From contig CM025855.1 in the NCBI GenBank assembly GCA_003952965.2, forward strand, positions 16,176,286-16,240,285: a stretch of 64,000 nt of DNA, given 5' to 3'. The stretch is from Morella rubra. Its lineage: Eukaryota > Streptophyta > Magnoliopsida > Fagales > Myricaceae. Below the pieces are notes generated by a model. The model saw only the letters and a list, made by a program, of their open reading frames with translations. It was not told the DNA's origin and made no database searches. The translations under genes were made by a program, and so were the position numbers. Below are positions 47,984-60,634 of this stretch, one piece after another. How positions within the stretch are numbered: the stretch's first letter is position 1; each line of letters opens with the position of its first letter.

Positions 47984-48811
47984 CTACGAGCAAGGTGGTG
48001 CACAACAACGTTTGCACCTCGACAAACATGAGAAACCTTCAAAGAATAAAAAAAAAAAATGCAGAGCAGAAAGAATAGCACGCACTTCCTCATGTATCCT
48101 CCAATCAACCCTTTTAAGAAAAGCTTTAATGGCAGAAACCACGACAGTAGAATCCCCTTCTATAATAATATTAGTAAAACCTCTTCTCCGCGCTTCTAGA
48201 ATGCCATAAGAAGTTGCAATAGCCTCTGCTTCTAAACGAGAAATCTTATCCATTCTCTTTGCCGAAGCACCCTTAAAACAGTCGGTACCATCACGAATAA
48301 CTATTGCTGCTACCATGAAAGAATCACGCACTGCCACGTCCACATTCACTTTAACTAACGGATAAGAAGGTGGTCTCCATGATTGAAATTGTTCTTCTTT
48401 TTCTTGACAACCCCAACCAGCCACATGCTCACTGCTCACCTTTCGTACCAAGTTAGAAAGCTCACACGACTCTTTAGAAGATTTACCATGAGCAACCAAA
48501 TTTCGATTAAACCAAAGCAAGTCCATGACATTAGTAGCAAAAATCTGGAAATGGTGCCAATTTGAAGCCAGAATGCCTAGCTTAGAAGGATGAAGAATAA
48601 CATCAATCCAGCCGCTCATAGTGAGCTCCTCCAACGCTAGAATATCGAGGTTCCAGGGAGACTCCTGCCAAAGAATTTTAGAAAAACAATAACGAAAGAT
48701 GAGATGATAAGTAGTTTCCCGAGCAACAAAGCCAACAAAATTCTTGGCTATTATTGAATAGTTGAATCTAATCAACAACTCTACCTCTAGTTGGTAGCAG
48801 ATCCCAAGCAA
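47984..48811 (-). pseudogene. LINE C-terminal RNase H-like region
   Basis: The longest open frame of the LINE (275 aa). The first part is the zinc-finger RVT end. Residues about 145-245 are an RVT_3-type RNase H fold with acidic residues in NVDVAV, RLEAEAIA and IEGDST. Genome annotations often call such frames host ribonuclease H genes. Here the reading order, poly(A) and TSD show that it is LINE sequence. Confidence 0.8.
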
Positions 48812-49122
48812 TCTTTCAAAGAAATAACTTAAGCCTCTTATGAATCTTCAGTTTCCACAAAGCCTTCTAGAAATTACGATCCAAGTAGCCCAAATGATCA
48901 CATCTACGATTAACCAACATACAATAGATAGTCTTCGAACTAAAATCACTCGACCCCTCCAACAGCCAAATATTACTGTCCACTCTATCCATGCCTGGTA
49001 GTTGAGATTGCTTAATGGCCACAATACAGTCATGATCAAACAATTCTTCTAATTTAAGAATATCCCAACTGTACATATTAGTATCAATTAAATCAGTGAT
49101 GCAACTCATAATACAACTTCAA

Positions 49123-49801
49123 AGGATCTAGTCCAAGTCCCAATTGGGCCGGTTACGAGAGCACGAGCAAGGAAGTTTAAAGATGCACACAATGGACTGA
49201 TTCAAGAGGCATGGACTCAAGCAAATTCGTGGAGGCCCATTGAGCATAATCCACGTGAGCAACAAAGAATTGTCACCATGATTCAAGTTCTAGAAGGACC
49301 TGGTCAAGGCTAAGCTTCAAATTGGCAAGAAATATTTTTTGGGCCTGATTGAGCATGATCCACGTGAGCAACAAGTTCTAGAAGGATCTGATTGTATGGC
49401 TACTTTAGGCGCCACTTTCTTTCCTTTTATGTTGTCTTTTGACTCTTATGGGCGTGCAACATTTCCTTTCCTTTTTTTAGTTGTCTTGTTCTCTTTTAGG
49501 CAAGTAGGATTTATTCCTTTACCAGATTTCAACCTTAATTAGGATAATTATGTTAAGGATTTTTCCTTGTAATGTTCAGCCTTTTAAATAGGCGCCTAAG
49601 CAATGAAAAGAGGAGATCTTGATTTTTTTTCAGTAAATTATGAGAATATTTCTCTATGGTTCTTTGATGAACTATTCAAATTTATCGGGATTTCTCGTGG
49701 CGTTCATCACGACTTATCAAACGGAATTTTCACCATCGTTTGTGGCGTCTTCCTTATACCGAGGTTCTTGTTTGTCATAAACAACGGGTCGAGGTCTACC
49801 A
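49123..49801 (+). mobile_element. Gypsy 3' tail and LTR fragment inside the LINE
   Basis: The plus strand opens with GPVTRARARKFKDAHNG, the C-terminal tail typical of plant Gypsy polyproteins, then LTR-like sequence with AATAGGCGCCTAAGCAATG. It is flanked by TTCAA at 49118-49122 and 49802-49806, possibly a 5-bp TSD. Most of the element is missing. The LINE reading resumes on both sides. Confidence 0.6.
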
Positions 49802-50206
49802 TTCAAATCTGTTCATAGAACGATCTTGGGTTCCCTCTTCATTGTTGGATCTCATCATTGGGCGAGATTCACAACAACCAGCCACCTTCATATTCAAATC
49901 GCAAGTAATAGATAAGTGACGTTTTACCGGTCGAAACTGAGGCATATTGGGTAGCCAAGGGTGGTCCCAAACTGAGATGGTAGCCTCATTCCCAACCAAC
50001 TGACAGAAACCCGCATGGAGGAGATCACGATGTTGAAAAATGCTTGACCATATCCAGGACGAATGTTGGTCTAGAGTAGCAGTCCATAAATCACCATTTC
50101 GAACATACTTTGCCTTCACCATTCACACCCATAAACAGTTCGGGTTATTCACAATTTTCCAAGCCAGTTTAGCCAAAAGAGATGCATTAATATCCTTCAT
50201 CATACG

Positions 50207-51458
50207 TGTGAAAACCGTGTGGCTTGTCTTGTGAAAAACAAATAGGCGCCTTTTTGTCATTTGCGTTGTTTCGAGAAGGCAATTAGAAAGTGCTTGCTGA
50301 TCTGGCACCTTAAGGTTAACGTGTGGCTTCCTTAAGGGCATTCTTGCCTTTTTCCCTTATATCTAGAAGAAAGAGAAGGGGCTGGAGTTGGTTGAGGGCT
50401 GAACGCGTGAAATTAAAGAACAACAAGATAGAATTGGCTCTCGTGGATATACACGCAGATCTGACCATTTTCTAGATACTTTGTCTTTCTCCCTCAAAAG
50501 TAAAATTTCTCCAAGATTGAGTTGCTCCAAGATTTTGTTCGAGTGCTTTATCTACTTCTTAATGTCTACTTGTTGATTTTCGTGAAGACCTCCTTTGATG
50601 AAGATGGAGTACCTTACGAGAGTATAGATTCGATCACCGTGTTCCCCATATCGCTTCTACGAAGTTGAAGATTCAAAGGTTCTGAATATTGTTGGCTGAA
50701 GGTTTCAGCCATGGCCATTGATTGCACAAGGTTTGTGCGGGAAGATCAATAGTCGTTCGAGATCGAGGTTTCCGTTTGGACTTAGAGGTTCTACGTCCAT
50801 TTGCGATTCGGTTTACGGTAAATCGAGTTTGATTCAAAGTGTTTTTGATAGGCTAGGTTAGTCGCTTCAATAGATCACCTTGTAATCAATTGGAAACTAG
50901 TGGATTTGAACGGCCAACGGGCCGGAGAGTTTTTCTCCTTAAGGACGTTCTTTAGGGAGTTTCTCTTCGTAACCATTCTCGGTGTTACGTGTCTATTATT
51001 TTTCTTAATTTGTTTTGTTTATTCTCTTACTAACCAAGTTTGTTCTTTGAGTTGTGAGTTTATATTCTTGAGCCTTGACAACCTTCATTCACAGATCTGG
51101 TTGGTAAGTTACGAATTAAGATTCTGGTTATTGGTAAGATTGTTCAATTGATTGCGTTTCAATTGTTTTTGTGAATCTGAAATTTACTGTTTCTGCGAGT
51201 TGAAGTTACTTCTGAGTCACTTGCAGTTTCTTCGGATTACCTGTTTTACAGATTCGGGTTTAATTATTTTTCTGATTATATTTTTATATTTGGTGGTTAA
51301 TTAGGACTTTGAATATTGAGAGAATTGTGTTTGGATTGATATTATTGTGAATAGGTTTTAAGTTTTAAAAGAAATAGTTAATTGATAATTTTTTAAAAGA
51401 TACCTATTCACCCCCCTCTAGGTATTTTCCGCATAAGTTGGGTCTAAATTAGGTTTCA
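50207..51458 (+). repeat. 5' LTR of the SIRE-like element
   Basis: TGTGAAAACC...AGGTTTCA. It is followed by the tRNA-Met-type primer site and pairs with 60635-61881. Confidence 0.93.
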
Positions 51459-51506
51459 ATTGGTATCAGAGCCTAAAATCGTTCCTTGACCCAATTTGAG
51501 TGAAAT

Positions 51507-53706
51507 ATGGATAGAAGTCAATCCCTTAACGTTCCCCCATACTTTGATGGTTCTAATTACGCTTATTGGAAAGTTAGAATGAGGGCCTTTCTAAAATCTA
51601 TAGATGAGAGAGTGTGGACAGCCATGGACAAAGGTTGGACCAAGCCGGAAGGTACTGTAGATGGAGTAGTTTGTATTAAGGAACCAAGTAAATGGACTGG
51701 TGAGGAAAGAGAATCCTCAAGTTGGAATAGTAAAGGCGTTAATGCTATATTCATGAGCGTATCACCGGATGAATTTATGAGGATATCTAATTGTGAATCC
51801 GCTAAGGAAGCTTGGGATATTTTGGCTCTTACACATGAAGGTACTAAGGCCGTTTAGGGATTCTAAATTACAATTGAACGTCTCTAAGTTTGAAGAACTT
51901 CGAATGAGAGACGATGAGAGTTTTGACAATTTTTATGGAAAACTTACAACCATAGTAAATTGTAGTTTTAGCCTTGGAGAGCAAATTCCAGAATCTAAGG
52001 TAGTGCGAAAGGTTTTAAGATCCCTCCCTGAAAGGTTTAGACCAAAAGTCACTGCTATAGAAGAAAGTAAGGTGTTAGATGACATTAAGATTGATGAGCT
52101 TGTAGGTTCTTTACAAACCTACGAGCTGACTTTTCCTTCATCCAGAAAGAATAAGTCTATTGCTCTTAAAACTGTGAAAGAGGAAGAGAATTCCTCTTCT
52201 GATGATGATTCTTCAGAAGATGAAGACATGACTCTTTTTGTTAAGAAGTTTCGTAAGGCTTTTCGATTTAAAAAGGGTGGTAATTGGAAAGATAAGAAGG
52301 GAAACACAAAATCCTTTAACAAAACAAACCGGAAGAATTTTGATAAAAAGGATAAAAGAGATCAAATGAAGAAAGAAGAGAGTAGTGTTCAATGTCATGG
52401 TTGTAAAGGTTTCGGACATATGAAATTTGAATGTCCTACACATTTAAAAGCACAAAGAAAACCAGCTATGAATGCATCTCTCTCTGATTCTGATTTAGAC
52501 ATTTCTTCTTCCAGTAAAGAAACTTCTTCACATGAAAAAGTTAATTATCTTGCTTTTTCTTCTTCTATAGTTAGTAATAACGATTTGGATCTTGAAGGAA
52601 TGACACCCTAGAGTCAGATTCAGATGATCTAGATTCTCTACGTATAGCCTACGATGAGTTATATGAAGAGAGTATTAAGTTGAAGAAAAACCATGGATTA
52701 ATTTCTAAAGAGGTTAATGTCATTAAATTAGAAAATGATCAACTAACATATGAAATTACTGTGCTAAGTCTAAAAAATACAGATATGGAAGCTAAAGTAA
52801 TAGAGTTAGAGCTTAAGTTAGAGCAAGCCAATGGTCAGCTAAATAAGTTCTCTTGTGGAACAAGAAAGCTAGCAACATGCTGAACATTGGACTCTCAACT
52901 GGTGATAAGAGAGGACTAGGATATTCAATTACAAATGATGTTAAAAATGCTAACAAGACAGTATTTGTTCCAGCCATCATTAAGGAAAAACAATCTGAAA
53001 TTTCAGCTTCTCAAAAGAAGTCAAAACAGGTTGTATCTTCTAAACCCATAACTTCGTTCAATTATAAGAAAACTAAATTCATTCCTACATGTCATTTTTG
53101 TGGTAAAATTGGACATAATAAACCCAAGTGTTATATTTTCACAAATAAGAATGTTAGGAACGTTGGAGCCACTTCTAGTACTATATCTATATCTGACTTT
53201 AACATGTTAACGTCTCAAGTCAATAAACTTGCTATGCAAGTTGACACTATAGCTAAAAGATTGCTTTCCTCTTCTCAAACAAAACATCTTTGGAAAAAGA
53301 AGGACATGACCTCTTGTAATGTAGCTCAACTAGCATTTAAGGCTAGAAATGATTTTGTTTGGTATTTGGACAGTGGATGTTCAAAACACATATGTGGTGA
53401 CAAAAACTTGTTCACCTCCCTTAGAGACTACAAAGCTGGTGCCGTCACCTTTGGTGATGGTAGCAAGGCAATAATAGCTGGAAAAGGATCCATTATATTG
53501 CCTGGTTGTCCTACATTCAATGATGTATTGTTTGTAGAAGGCTTAAAAGCTAATCTTTTAAGCATTAGTCAAATATGTGACTCCAACTTGAGTGTTAAGT
53601 TTACTAAAGATAATTGTGCTGTTGTAAATGATAGTGGTAAAATAGTGTTTAAAGGTATTAGAACATCTGACAACTGTTATGGTATAGTTCTTAACAATGA
53701 CACTAT
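51507..53706 (+). pseudogene. SIRE-like gag and protease region
   Basis: Gag begins MDRSQSLNVPPYFDGSNYAYW. Zinc knuckles CHGCKGFGHMKFEC (near 52395-52440) and CHFCGKIGHNKPKC (near 53090-53130) follow. A Copia protease core WYLDSGCSKHICGD is at about 53360-53400. It is a fossil, broken in a few places, and ends at the solo LTR. Confidence 0.85.
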
Positions 53707-54861
53707 TGTTGGCTTTTAGTCACAATCAATGTTTTGATGATAACAATAGAAGTAATTGAGATGTGAAGCAAAGCGGATCCAAAATGAGCACGAAGCGATC
53801 AAGAACATCCCCTTCAATGGAAGTGCTCTTAAAGTGAAGACTCAAGATATTAGGGTAATCTTTGTAACTCTAATCTTTAACAAGGATTTGAACCACACAC
53901 TTGCATATTTCTTCAAAACTTGCATGAAATGTTTTACCTCTTGTTTTGAAGATTTAAAAATATTTTTAAATGGCTTTAAAATATCTCAATCAAACTCCCA
54001 AACCTTTTATATACTTATGGGATGTTAGTCTTTAAAATTGGGTATTTTAAGTTGGTCAAAATCGTGTTTTTAAAACAACAGGATATGATTAAGTTGAGGA
54101 GGTCTCATGTAGCGGTTGTATAGACCGGTTGGTTTGAAAAAGTTTAAAAAAGAGCCGTTCTGACTTCTGACATTATGACCGTAACGTTAACTAGACCGGT
54201 TCATGTAGAATTGAGAGTTTTTTAACAGCTCGACTCCCAACGGCTATTTTTCTTATGAGGCCTATATAAAGCCATTCCTACGCTTTTTAAAAGTTGCTAA
54301 ACAACTTAAATCATTTTGCCAAAGCTAAGAGTGATCTAAAACCTTTCAATCCTTGTACAAACATCATTCACAAATAATCAACAATTTCACATCCTTGTTG
54401 TTGTGTGAAGCTTAAGAGATAGAAATTTTCATTGTAATATCTACTCCATCAAGGGAGTTTTAGTGAGCATTTTTGTTCATCCCCATACACTATTGAGAGA
54501 GTGATTCTCTTGTTTCCTTTTGGTGAGGTTTGTTCATCAAAAGAAGGAGTTTATAAAGGTTTGTTCTCAAACTCGTTCTTGAGGCTTGAAGAGGTGTTTC
54601 TCAAGCTCAAGTGTAGGATCTCCCTTGGTTAAAGGGAGCATAGTGGAAAAACCTCAAGGCAAAGGAGCTTGAGGGGTGGATGTTTAACCACCTAAAAATC
54701 TTGTGTTTGCTTCTCTTCCTTTATCTATTACATTGTGCTATTAGTTTCTATTCTAAGTTTTATTTCTCTATTTAAGTTGCAATATATATTCTTGTGTTCA
54801 AGGTGGGAAGCTTATGAGAGTTGATTTTCTTTTGAGGGTTGCCTTAATCCTAGGATTTACA
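53707..54861 (+). mobile_element. Solo LTR nested in the SIRE-like element
   Basis: A 1155-bp sequence TGTTGGCTTTTAGTCACA...CTAGGATTTACA flanked by a perfect 5-bp TSD ACTAT (53702-53706 and 54862-54866). It splits the region between protease and integrase. Its start, with TTTTGATGATAACAA, resembles other SIRE-class LTRs, but it is not the LTR of its host. There is no internal domain, so it arose by LTR-LTR recombination. Orientation is inferred from the TG start. Confidence 0.88.
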
Positions 54862-54869
54862 ACTATATG

Positions 54870-57540
54870 TAATAATGTTCGTCTTGACAAAACTCATTTA
54901 TGGCATCAACGCTTGGGTCACATAAATTATCGTGATCTGTCTAATATGACTAAGGTTGTAAAGGCATACCTAAGCTAAAAAGAATTGATAATCAAATATG
55001 TGGTCCGTGTCAATTAGGTAAGCAAATTAGATCAGTCATAAAAGAACCTTCGGGTTATTAACTTCAGCTTGCTTAGAATTACTTCACATGGATTTGATGG
55101 GTCCTCCTAGAACTAAATCTCTAGGTTGGAAGCATTATATTCTTGTAATCGTTGATGACTTTTCTAGATACTCTTGGATCTTATTACTTAGGGAAAAATT
55201 GAGGCTTTTGATAAAGCCAAAGGATTATGCAAGGTTATTCAAAATAAAAAGAATTGTAAGATCAAGAGAATACGTAGTGATCACGGTAAAGAATTTGAGA
55301 ATACTAGCTTCGAACTTTTTTTGTCTTGAAGAAGGTATTCATCAAGAATTCTCCGCTCCAATCACTCCACAACAAAATGGAGTAGTTGAACGGAAGAATA
55401 GAGTACTTCAAAAAATGGCAAAGGGTAATGATTCATGCCAAAGATGTTCTAAATATTTTTGGGGTGAAGCTATTAATACGGCTTGTCATATTATTAATAG
55501 AGTATATCTTCGACTAGGCACTACTAAAAGTCCATATGAGTTGTGGAATGGAAAACGTCCTACTGTCAAATATTTTAAAATATTCGGTAGTAAATGCTTT
55601 ATTTTACGAGATAGGGAAAATTTGGCTAAATTTGACTCTCGTAGTGATGAAGGCATTTTCCTAGGATATTCTTCAAATAGTAGAGCGTATCGTGTTTTTA
55701 ATTTGAGGACTCAGTGTGTTATGGAATCCATAAATGTTGTTATTGATGATGATATTCATGATGTCGTTAATCCTGAAAATATTCCTACTATTGAATCATG
55801 TATTCATGAGGAACTGCCCAGTACAGTGAGTTCGGAGTCTGATACTCATAAGGAACCAGACTCGAATGAAGTTGCCGAACCTAGATCTCAATTGGAAGCA
55901 CCCAGTGGAGTCTCTTCAGAGTCAGATGGTTATGATGAACCAGACTCAGCTATTGATAAAGAACCTTCTTCTAGAGTCAAGTTAAATCATCCTAAGGATA
56001 ACATTATAGGTGATATTAATGAAGGTATGAGACTAAGAAAAAGGATTTTGAATCAAATTGCTTTATCTTGCTATGTCTCTTTAATTGAACCTAAAAAAGT
56101 TGAGGAAGCATTGAAAGATGAATTTTGGATAAGTGCAATGCATGATGAGTTGAACCAATTCATACGTAATGACATGTGGTACTTAGTTCCTAGACCTACT
56201 AAGTGCAATGTAATAGGGACTAAGTGGATCTTCAAAAATAAGTCTGATGAGAATGGTGTGATAATTAGAAATAAAGCTAGACTTGTAGCTCAAGGCTACA
56301 CTCAAGTCGAAGGAATAGACTTCGATGAAACATTCGCACCCGTAGCCAGATTAGAATCTATACGAATGCTTTTAGCTTATGCATGCTCTATGGGATTTAA
56401 ATTACATCAAATGGATGTAAAGAGTGCCTTCTTAAATGGAATTTTGCTTGAAGAAGCTTACGTAGAACAACCGAAAGGCTTCGTCAATCCAAAACATCCT
56501 GATCATGTTTATCGTCTTAAGAAAGCCCTTTATGGATTAAAACAAGCTCCTAGAGCTTGGTATGATAGACTAACCTCATATCTTATAAACAAAGGTTTCT
56601 CGAGAGGTGGTGTTGATCGTACCATGTTCATTAAGAAGCCTAAGAATTCCTTTATCATTGCTCAGATTTATGTAGACGATATTATATTTGGTTCTCCTAC
56701 TGAAACCCTTGCTATTGAATTTGCTGATCTTATGAAAAACGAATTCGAAATGAGTATGGTAGGAGAATTGAATTATTTTTTAGGCTTACAAATTAAAAAA
56801 TGTAGCGATGGTTTATTTATTTCTCAATCCAAGTATGCTAAAGAATTAGTTAAGAAATTTGATCTTGATAATAAAAAGCATACTAAAATCCCTATGAGTA
56901 CATCTGTTAAACTGAATATGGATTCAAATGGTAAAAGTGTTGACCACACTTTATATCGGAGTATGATTGGAAGTCTCTTGTACTTGACAGCAAGTAGACC
57001 CGACCTTTCATTTAGTGTTGGAATCTGTGCAAGATTTCAATCTGATCCAAAAGAGTCTCATTTAGAAGCTGTTAAGAAAATTATTAGATATGTCAATGGA
57101 ACTGTTAATTTTGGCATTCTTTATTCGTACAAGTCTAATACTCATCTTGCAGGTTTTTTCGATGCTGATTGGGCCGGTAACTGTGATGATCGTAAAAGCA
57201 CCTCGGGTGGATGCTTTTACATGGGTTCAAATCTAGTTGCTTGGCTCAGCAAAAAGCAGAGTTCAATTTCATTATCTACCGCTGAAGCTGAGTACATGGC
57301 AATGGGAAGTTGTTGTACACAGCTAATTTGGATGAAACAAATGCTATTAGACTATGGTTTAGTTCAAGATATAATGATTGTCTATTGTGATAATACAAGT
57401 GCTATTAATATCTCTAAAAATCCAGTTCAACATTCTCAAACAAAACACATAGATATTAGACACCATTTTATTAGAGATTTAGTAGAGAATAAAATAATTA
57501 AAATTGAACATGTCTCGTTGAAAATCAACTAGCTGACTTA
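54870..57540 (+). pseudogene. SIRE-like pol region: integrase, reverse transcriptase, RNase H
   Basis: Integrase core from about 55088 ([20 protein letters not shown]). Reverse transcriptase about 56130-56870 ([32 protein letters not shown]). RNase H about 57150-57530 ([38 protein letters not shown]). The long open frame from 55088 covers most of this. It is element sequence, not a host gene. Confidence 0.9.
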
Positions 57541-57599
57541 TTTACTAAGCCACTAGATATTTCCAGGTTTGAATCTCTAAGACAAGCTGTTGGGGTTTG

Positions 57600-60500
57600 T
57601 TTAATTGAATAATAGTGTGTTTGTTTCTCATGATTTTTAGAATAAAATTTTCTAAATTTACGTTTTTTTTAATATACTCACGGATCTTATTACATCTTAT
57701 ACTTGATTAAATTTTTTTTTTAAACTTTGTCAACAGCATGCTATTTTTTCTAACTTTGGAGTCAGTTCATTTTACTTAAGACTTGTGATAAGTTGCAGAG
57801 TCAGTTATGGTGATTGTTAATGATAAGGATATAAGTGTCACATGAAAAGTTTTTTTTACTTCAAAGCTTTCTTTAAAATATGGCCATGTGGTCTGCGACT
57901 ACTGAGAAAACAAAAAGAAGATTTTTCGGCTAAGTGATAGAGAGTTCACCGCAGGGTGTAGCATAAGGGACAAACTTGTCCTTTCCTTTTTTTTACTTTA
58001 CCCTTTTTCACCTAGGGTTTCAAGACATTTTTTTTCAAACTCTCTCTCCTCTCACCCGACTATACCTTGCCGTCGAACCCCCTTGTGCCGCCGACTCTTG
58101 TGCTGGTTTTCTCCTTGTTTTTTTGCTGCTTTTCTCATCACTCACACTTACTTTCAGGACCCACAGGTTAGTAGTTTAATGATTCTTGTCTCTTATTGCG
58201 TTTTTTCTTTCGAAATGGTGCGTGTGGTCCCTCGGTGGACCCAGTTGTATTGTCTTCTAATTTTCTATGTTCTTGTCGGCTTAAAGGTGATATTTCTTAT
58301 GGATGTTCCTACCCATTGTCCTATATTCTATTCTAGTTTATTCCTCATAGTTTTAACTTCAAATAACCGAAAATTCATGAAGATTTTTTTCAAAATTCTG
58401 TTTTTTTTGAAAATTCCCTTTTTCATTTTTTTGCCTTGATGCTTGAAATACTTATGTTAATCTTAGTTGTTAGTGTTATATTGTGTGTTTACAACTCATT
58501 CACATATAGATCTATAGAGTTTACATTGGTTGTGTTAAACAATATGGATGGGTATGTTCTTTGGTTGCCGCGGGTTACATGCTATAGTTTTGGGTAATTG
58601 TTTGTTTCTCTACATATATATACTGCTTGCTTAGTTACTCTTCGTTGAAATGGAAACCTTGTTGGACATTGAATAACTTGCAGCTTGTGTTTTTTTAATA
58701 ACATGTTTTTTATTTGTTAAATTCATTCTTGTTGGTGGCCGAATGTTACATTGTTTGATGCTTCAGTTTTTATATTGATGGTGAGCTGCCTTTAATGGGA
58801 TGTCATTAAAAAGTTTGTGTGTTCTGTTACTCAAATATGAATTCTTATGTGTTATTTATTAGAATCTAATTCTTTCAATGTTTTTAGGATGGTACGTGTG
58901 AAACTACCAGCTCAAAGAGTTCCATCACCTCCTCCTCGTATGACAAGGAAAAGAAAGGCTGCTAGTGCATCCACATCTAAGTCTTCAAAAAGTCGAGCTT
59001 CTCAGGAAGACAGAGAGCCTGAAATTCTAGAAGACTTCAATGATGCCTTATTTTACAACCTTGAAGCTGAGACTCTTTTTCACACAAAGTTCAGCTTGAA
59101 GAGGATTGAATTGGAAAAGGAAGTTCTTATTGAAGAACTCTCCCACCTTCCTGTGATTGGACAACTAACTTCAAGAGGATGGAGTCCTCTTCTTCATCAT
59201 TTGAGTCCGCCTCCTGCTTCGTGGTAAAGGAATTCTATACCAACTTCTTTAATATTCATGACTCTTGTTTTTCTACATATATACGTGGGCAAGTCATTGA
59301 GATTTCCCCTCCTTTCTTGGCTGAAAAATTAGGGATACCATTTGTTAAAAATCCTCAGTATCCTTATCCTTCCTCTACTCGTCCTCCTTTATCTACTATA
59401 GTTAGTTTTTTAATGAAGAGACCATACGAGGTTTCTCTAGAAAGGAGTTTCCAGGAAAGTTCCTAGCCACAGATCATGTTATCCCTGCTAGGATAATCTT
59501 CACAAACATTTTCCCTAATATTCATATGTCTTCTTTTTCATTTGAAAGGATCCGGTTTCTGTATGCTGTTTTAAACAATGACTCAATCGATTTAGCAACC
59601 AACATTTGTGATCATATGATTGACATCTTTCGAAGCAATTCCGGAAACCTTAAGCTTCGCTATGGTTGTTTAATCATGCTTCTTTTCTCTCGTCTTGGCA
59701 TTACCTTTCCATTATCTAAGACACGATTGGGTCCTCTCAAGACCATAGGAAAGGATACTATAAAACAATCCGAGTCTCACAAGCGTCAAAATCCTCAACG
59801 TCATCCTTCTGACGTGCCTGATCTCACTGATGCTATAAAACTTCTTCTAGACCGTTCCTCAGCTATCCAATCTGCCCTTATTACTCTTCAGTTTGATATC
59901 TCGGGCTGATATTAAACTTCTTCAGCCCCTTCTGATGTTGATTTCAATGGTACTGATGGAGCTGCTGAAGATGCTGAAGGCACTGAGGAGTCTGCTGATG
60001 CAGAGGATGTTTCTTCTGACTCTGAGTAGTAGATTTTGGCTTCCTCCGTGTCAAAAAGGGGGAGTAAAATGGTTACTGCTTTTCTAGATTTTATATGTGT
60101 TTGCTTTTGTTTATTTGTTATGTATTATGTTTTATGGAGACATTTTGTGATTTGGCTTGTATTAACGTTCTGAGTTAACACTTGGTTATGAACTTGAACT
60201 TGACTTGATTAGCTTGTGGTATATGAGATGTATTGCCTTTATCTAGTTATGTTCTTTGTGATTGTTTACCTTGTTTCGGTTGAGATAATATGCTTAATTT
60301 GGCTAAATGTCAGGGGGAGTACTTTCCTCTTTCAGTTGCTTATTGTTATGTGTCTCAGGGGGAGACATATCTCAATTTTTGATTAGATACTACCTGCTGT
60401 GCTTATATGTTTATCTTTAACTAACACTAATTCTAATGGGTTGTTTAGAATGGTGTTTGTGATAAGCTTTGTTTGCAGGTACTTATATCTCAGTTTGTAG

Positions 60501-60634
60501 TCCTTTAGCTTAGTTTTTTATGGGGTTTGAGTCTCTATGTAAAATGTCTCCTGTGGTGGTGATCAACAGATTTCATTATGTTTTTGTTTATAGGCTAGAG
60601 TAGGTTTTGTCACGAAGGATGCCAAGGGGGAGAT
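57600..60634 (+). other. Extra 3' region of the SIRE-like element with an ORF remnant
   Basis: No ORF is recognised to about 58850. From there to about 60030 lie remnants of an additional ORF in several frames: a basic N-terminal part (PPPRMTRKRKAAS), then VVKEFYTNFFNIHD and YIRGQVIEISPPFLAEKLG, the wording of the plant-specific 'putative plant transposon protein' domain, then a Q/S-rich tail. SIRE/Maximus elements are known for an additional ORF here, in some members called env-like. This one is broken. I see no convincing signal peptide or membrane segment in it. Confidence 0.6.

Noticed and set aside
47984-48811. Host ribonuclease H gene
   Set aside because: It is contiguous with zinc-finger RVT and reverse transcriptase pieces of one LINE with a poly(A) tail and TSD.
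55088-57532. A host gene with a long open frame
   Set aside because: Integrase, reverse transcriptase and RNase H of the SIRE-like element; fully explained by the LTR retrotransposon.
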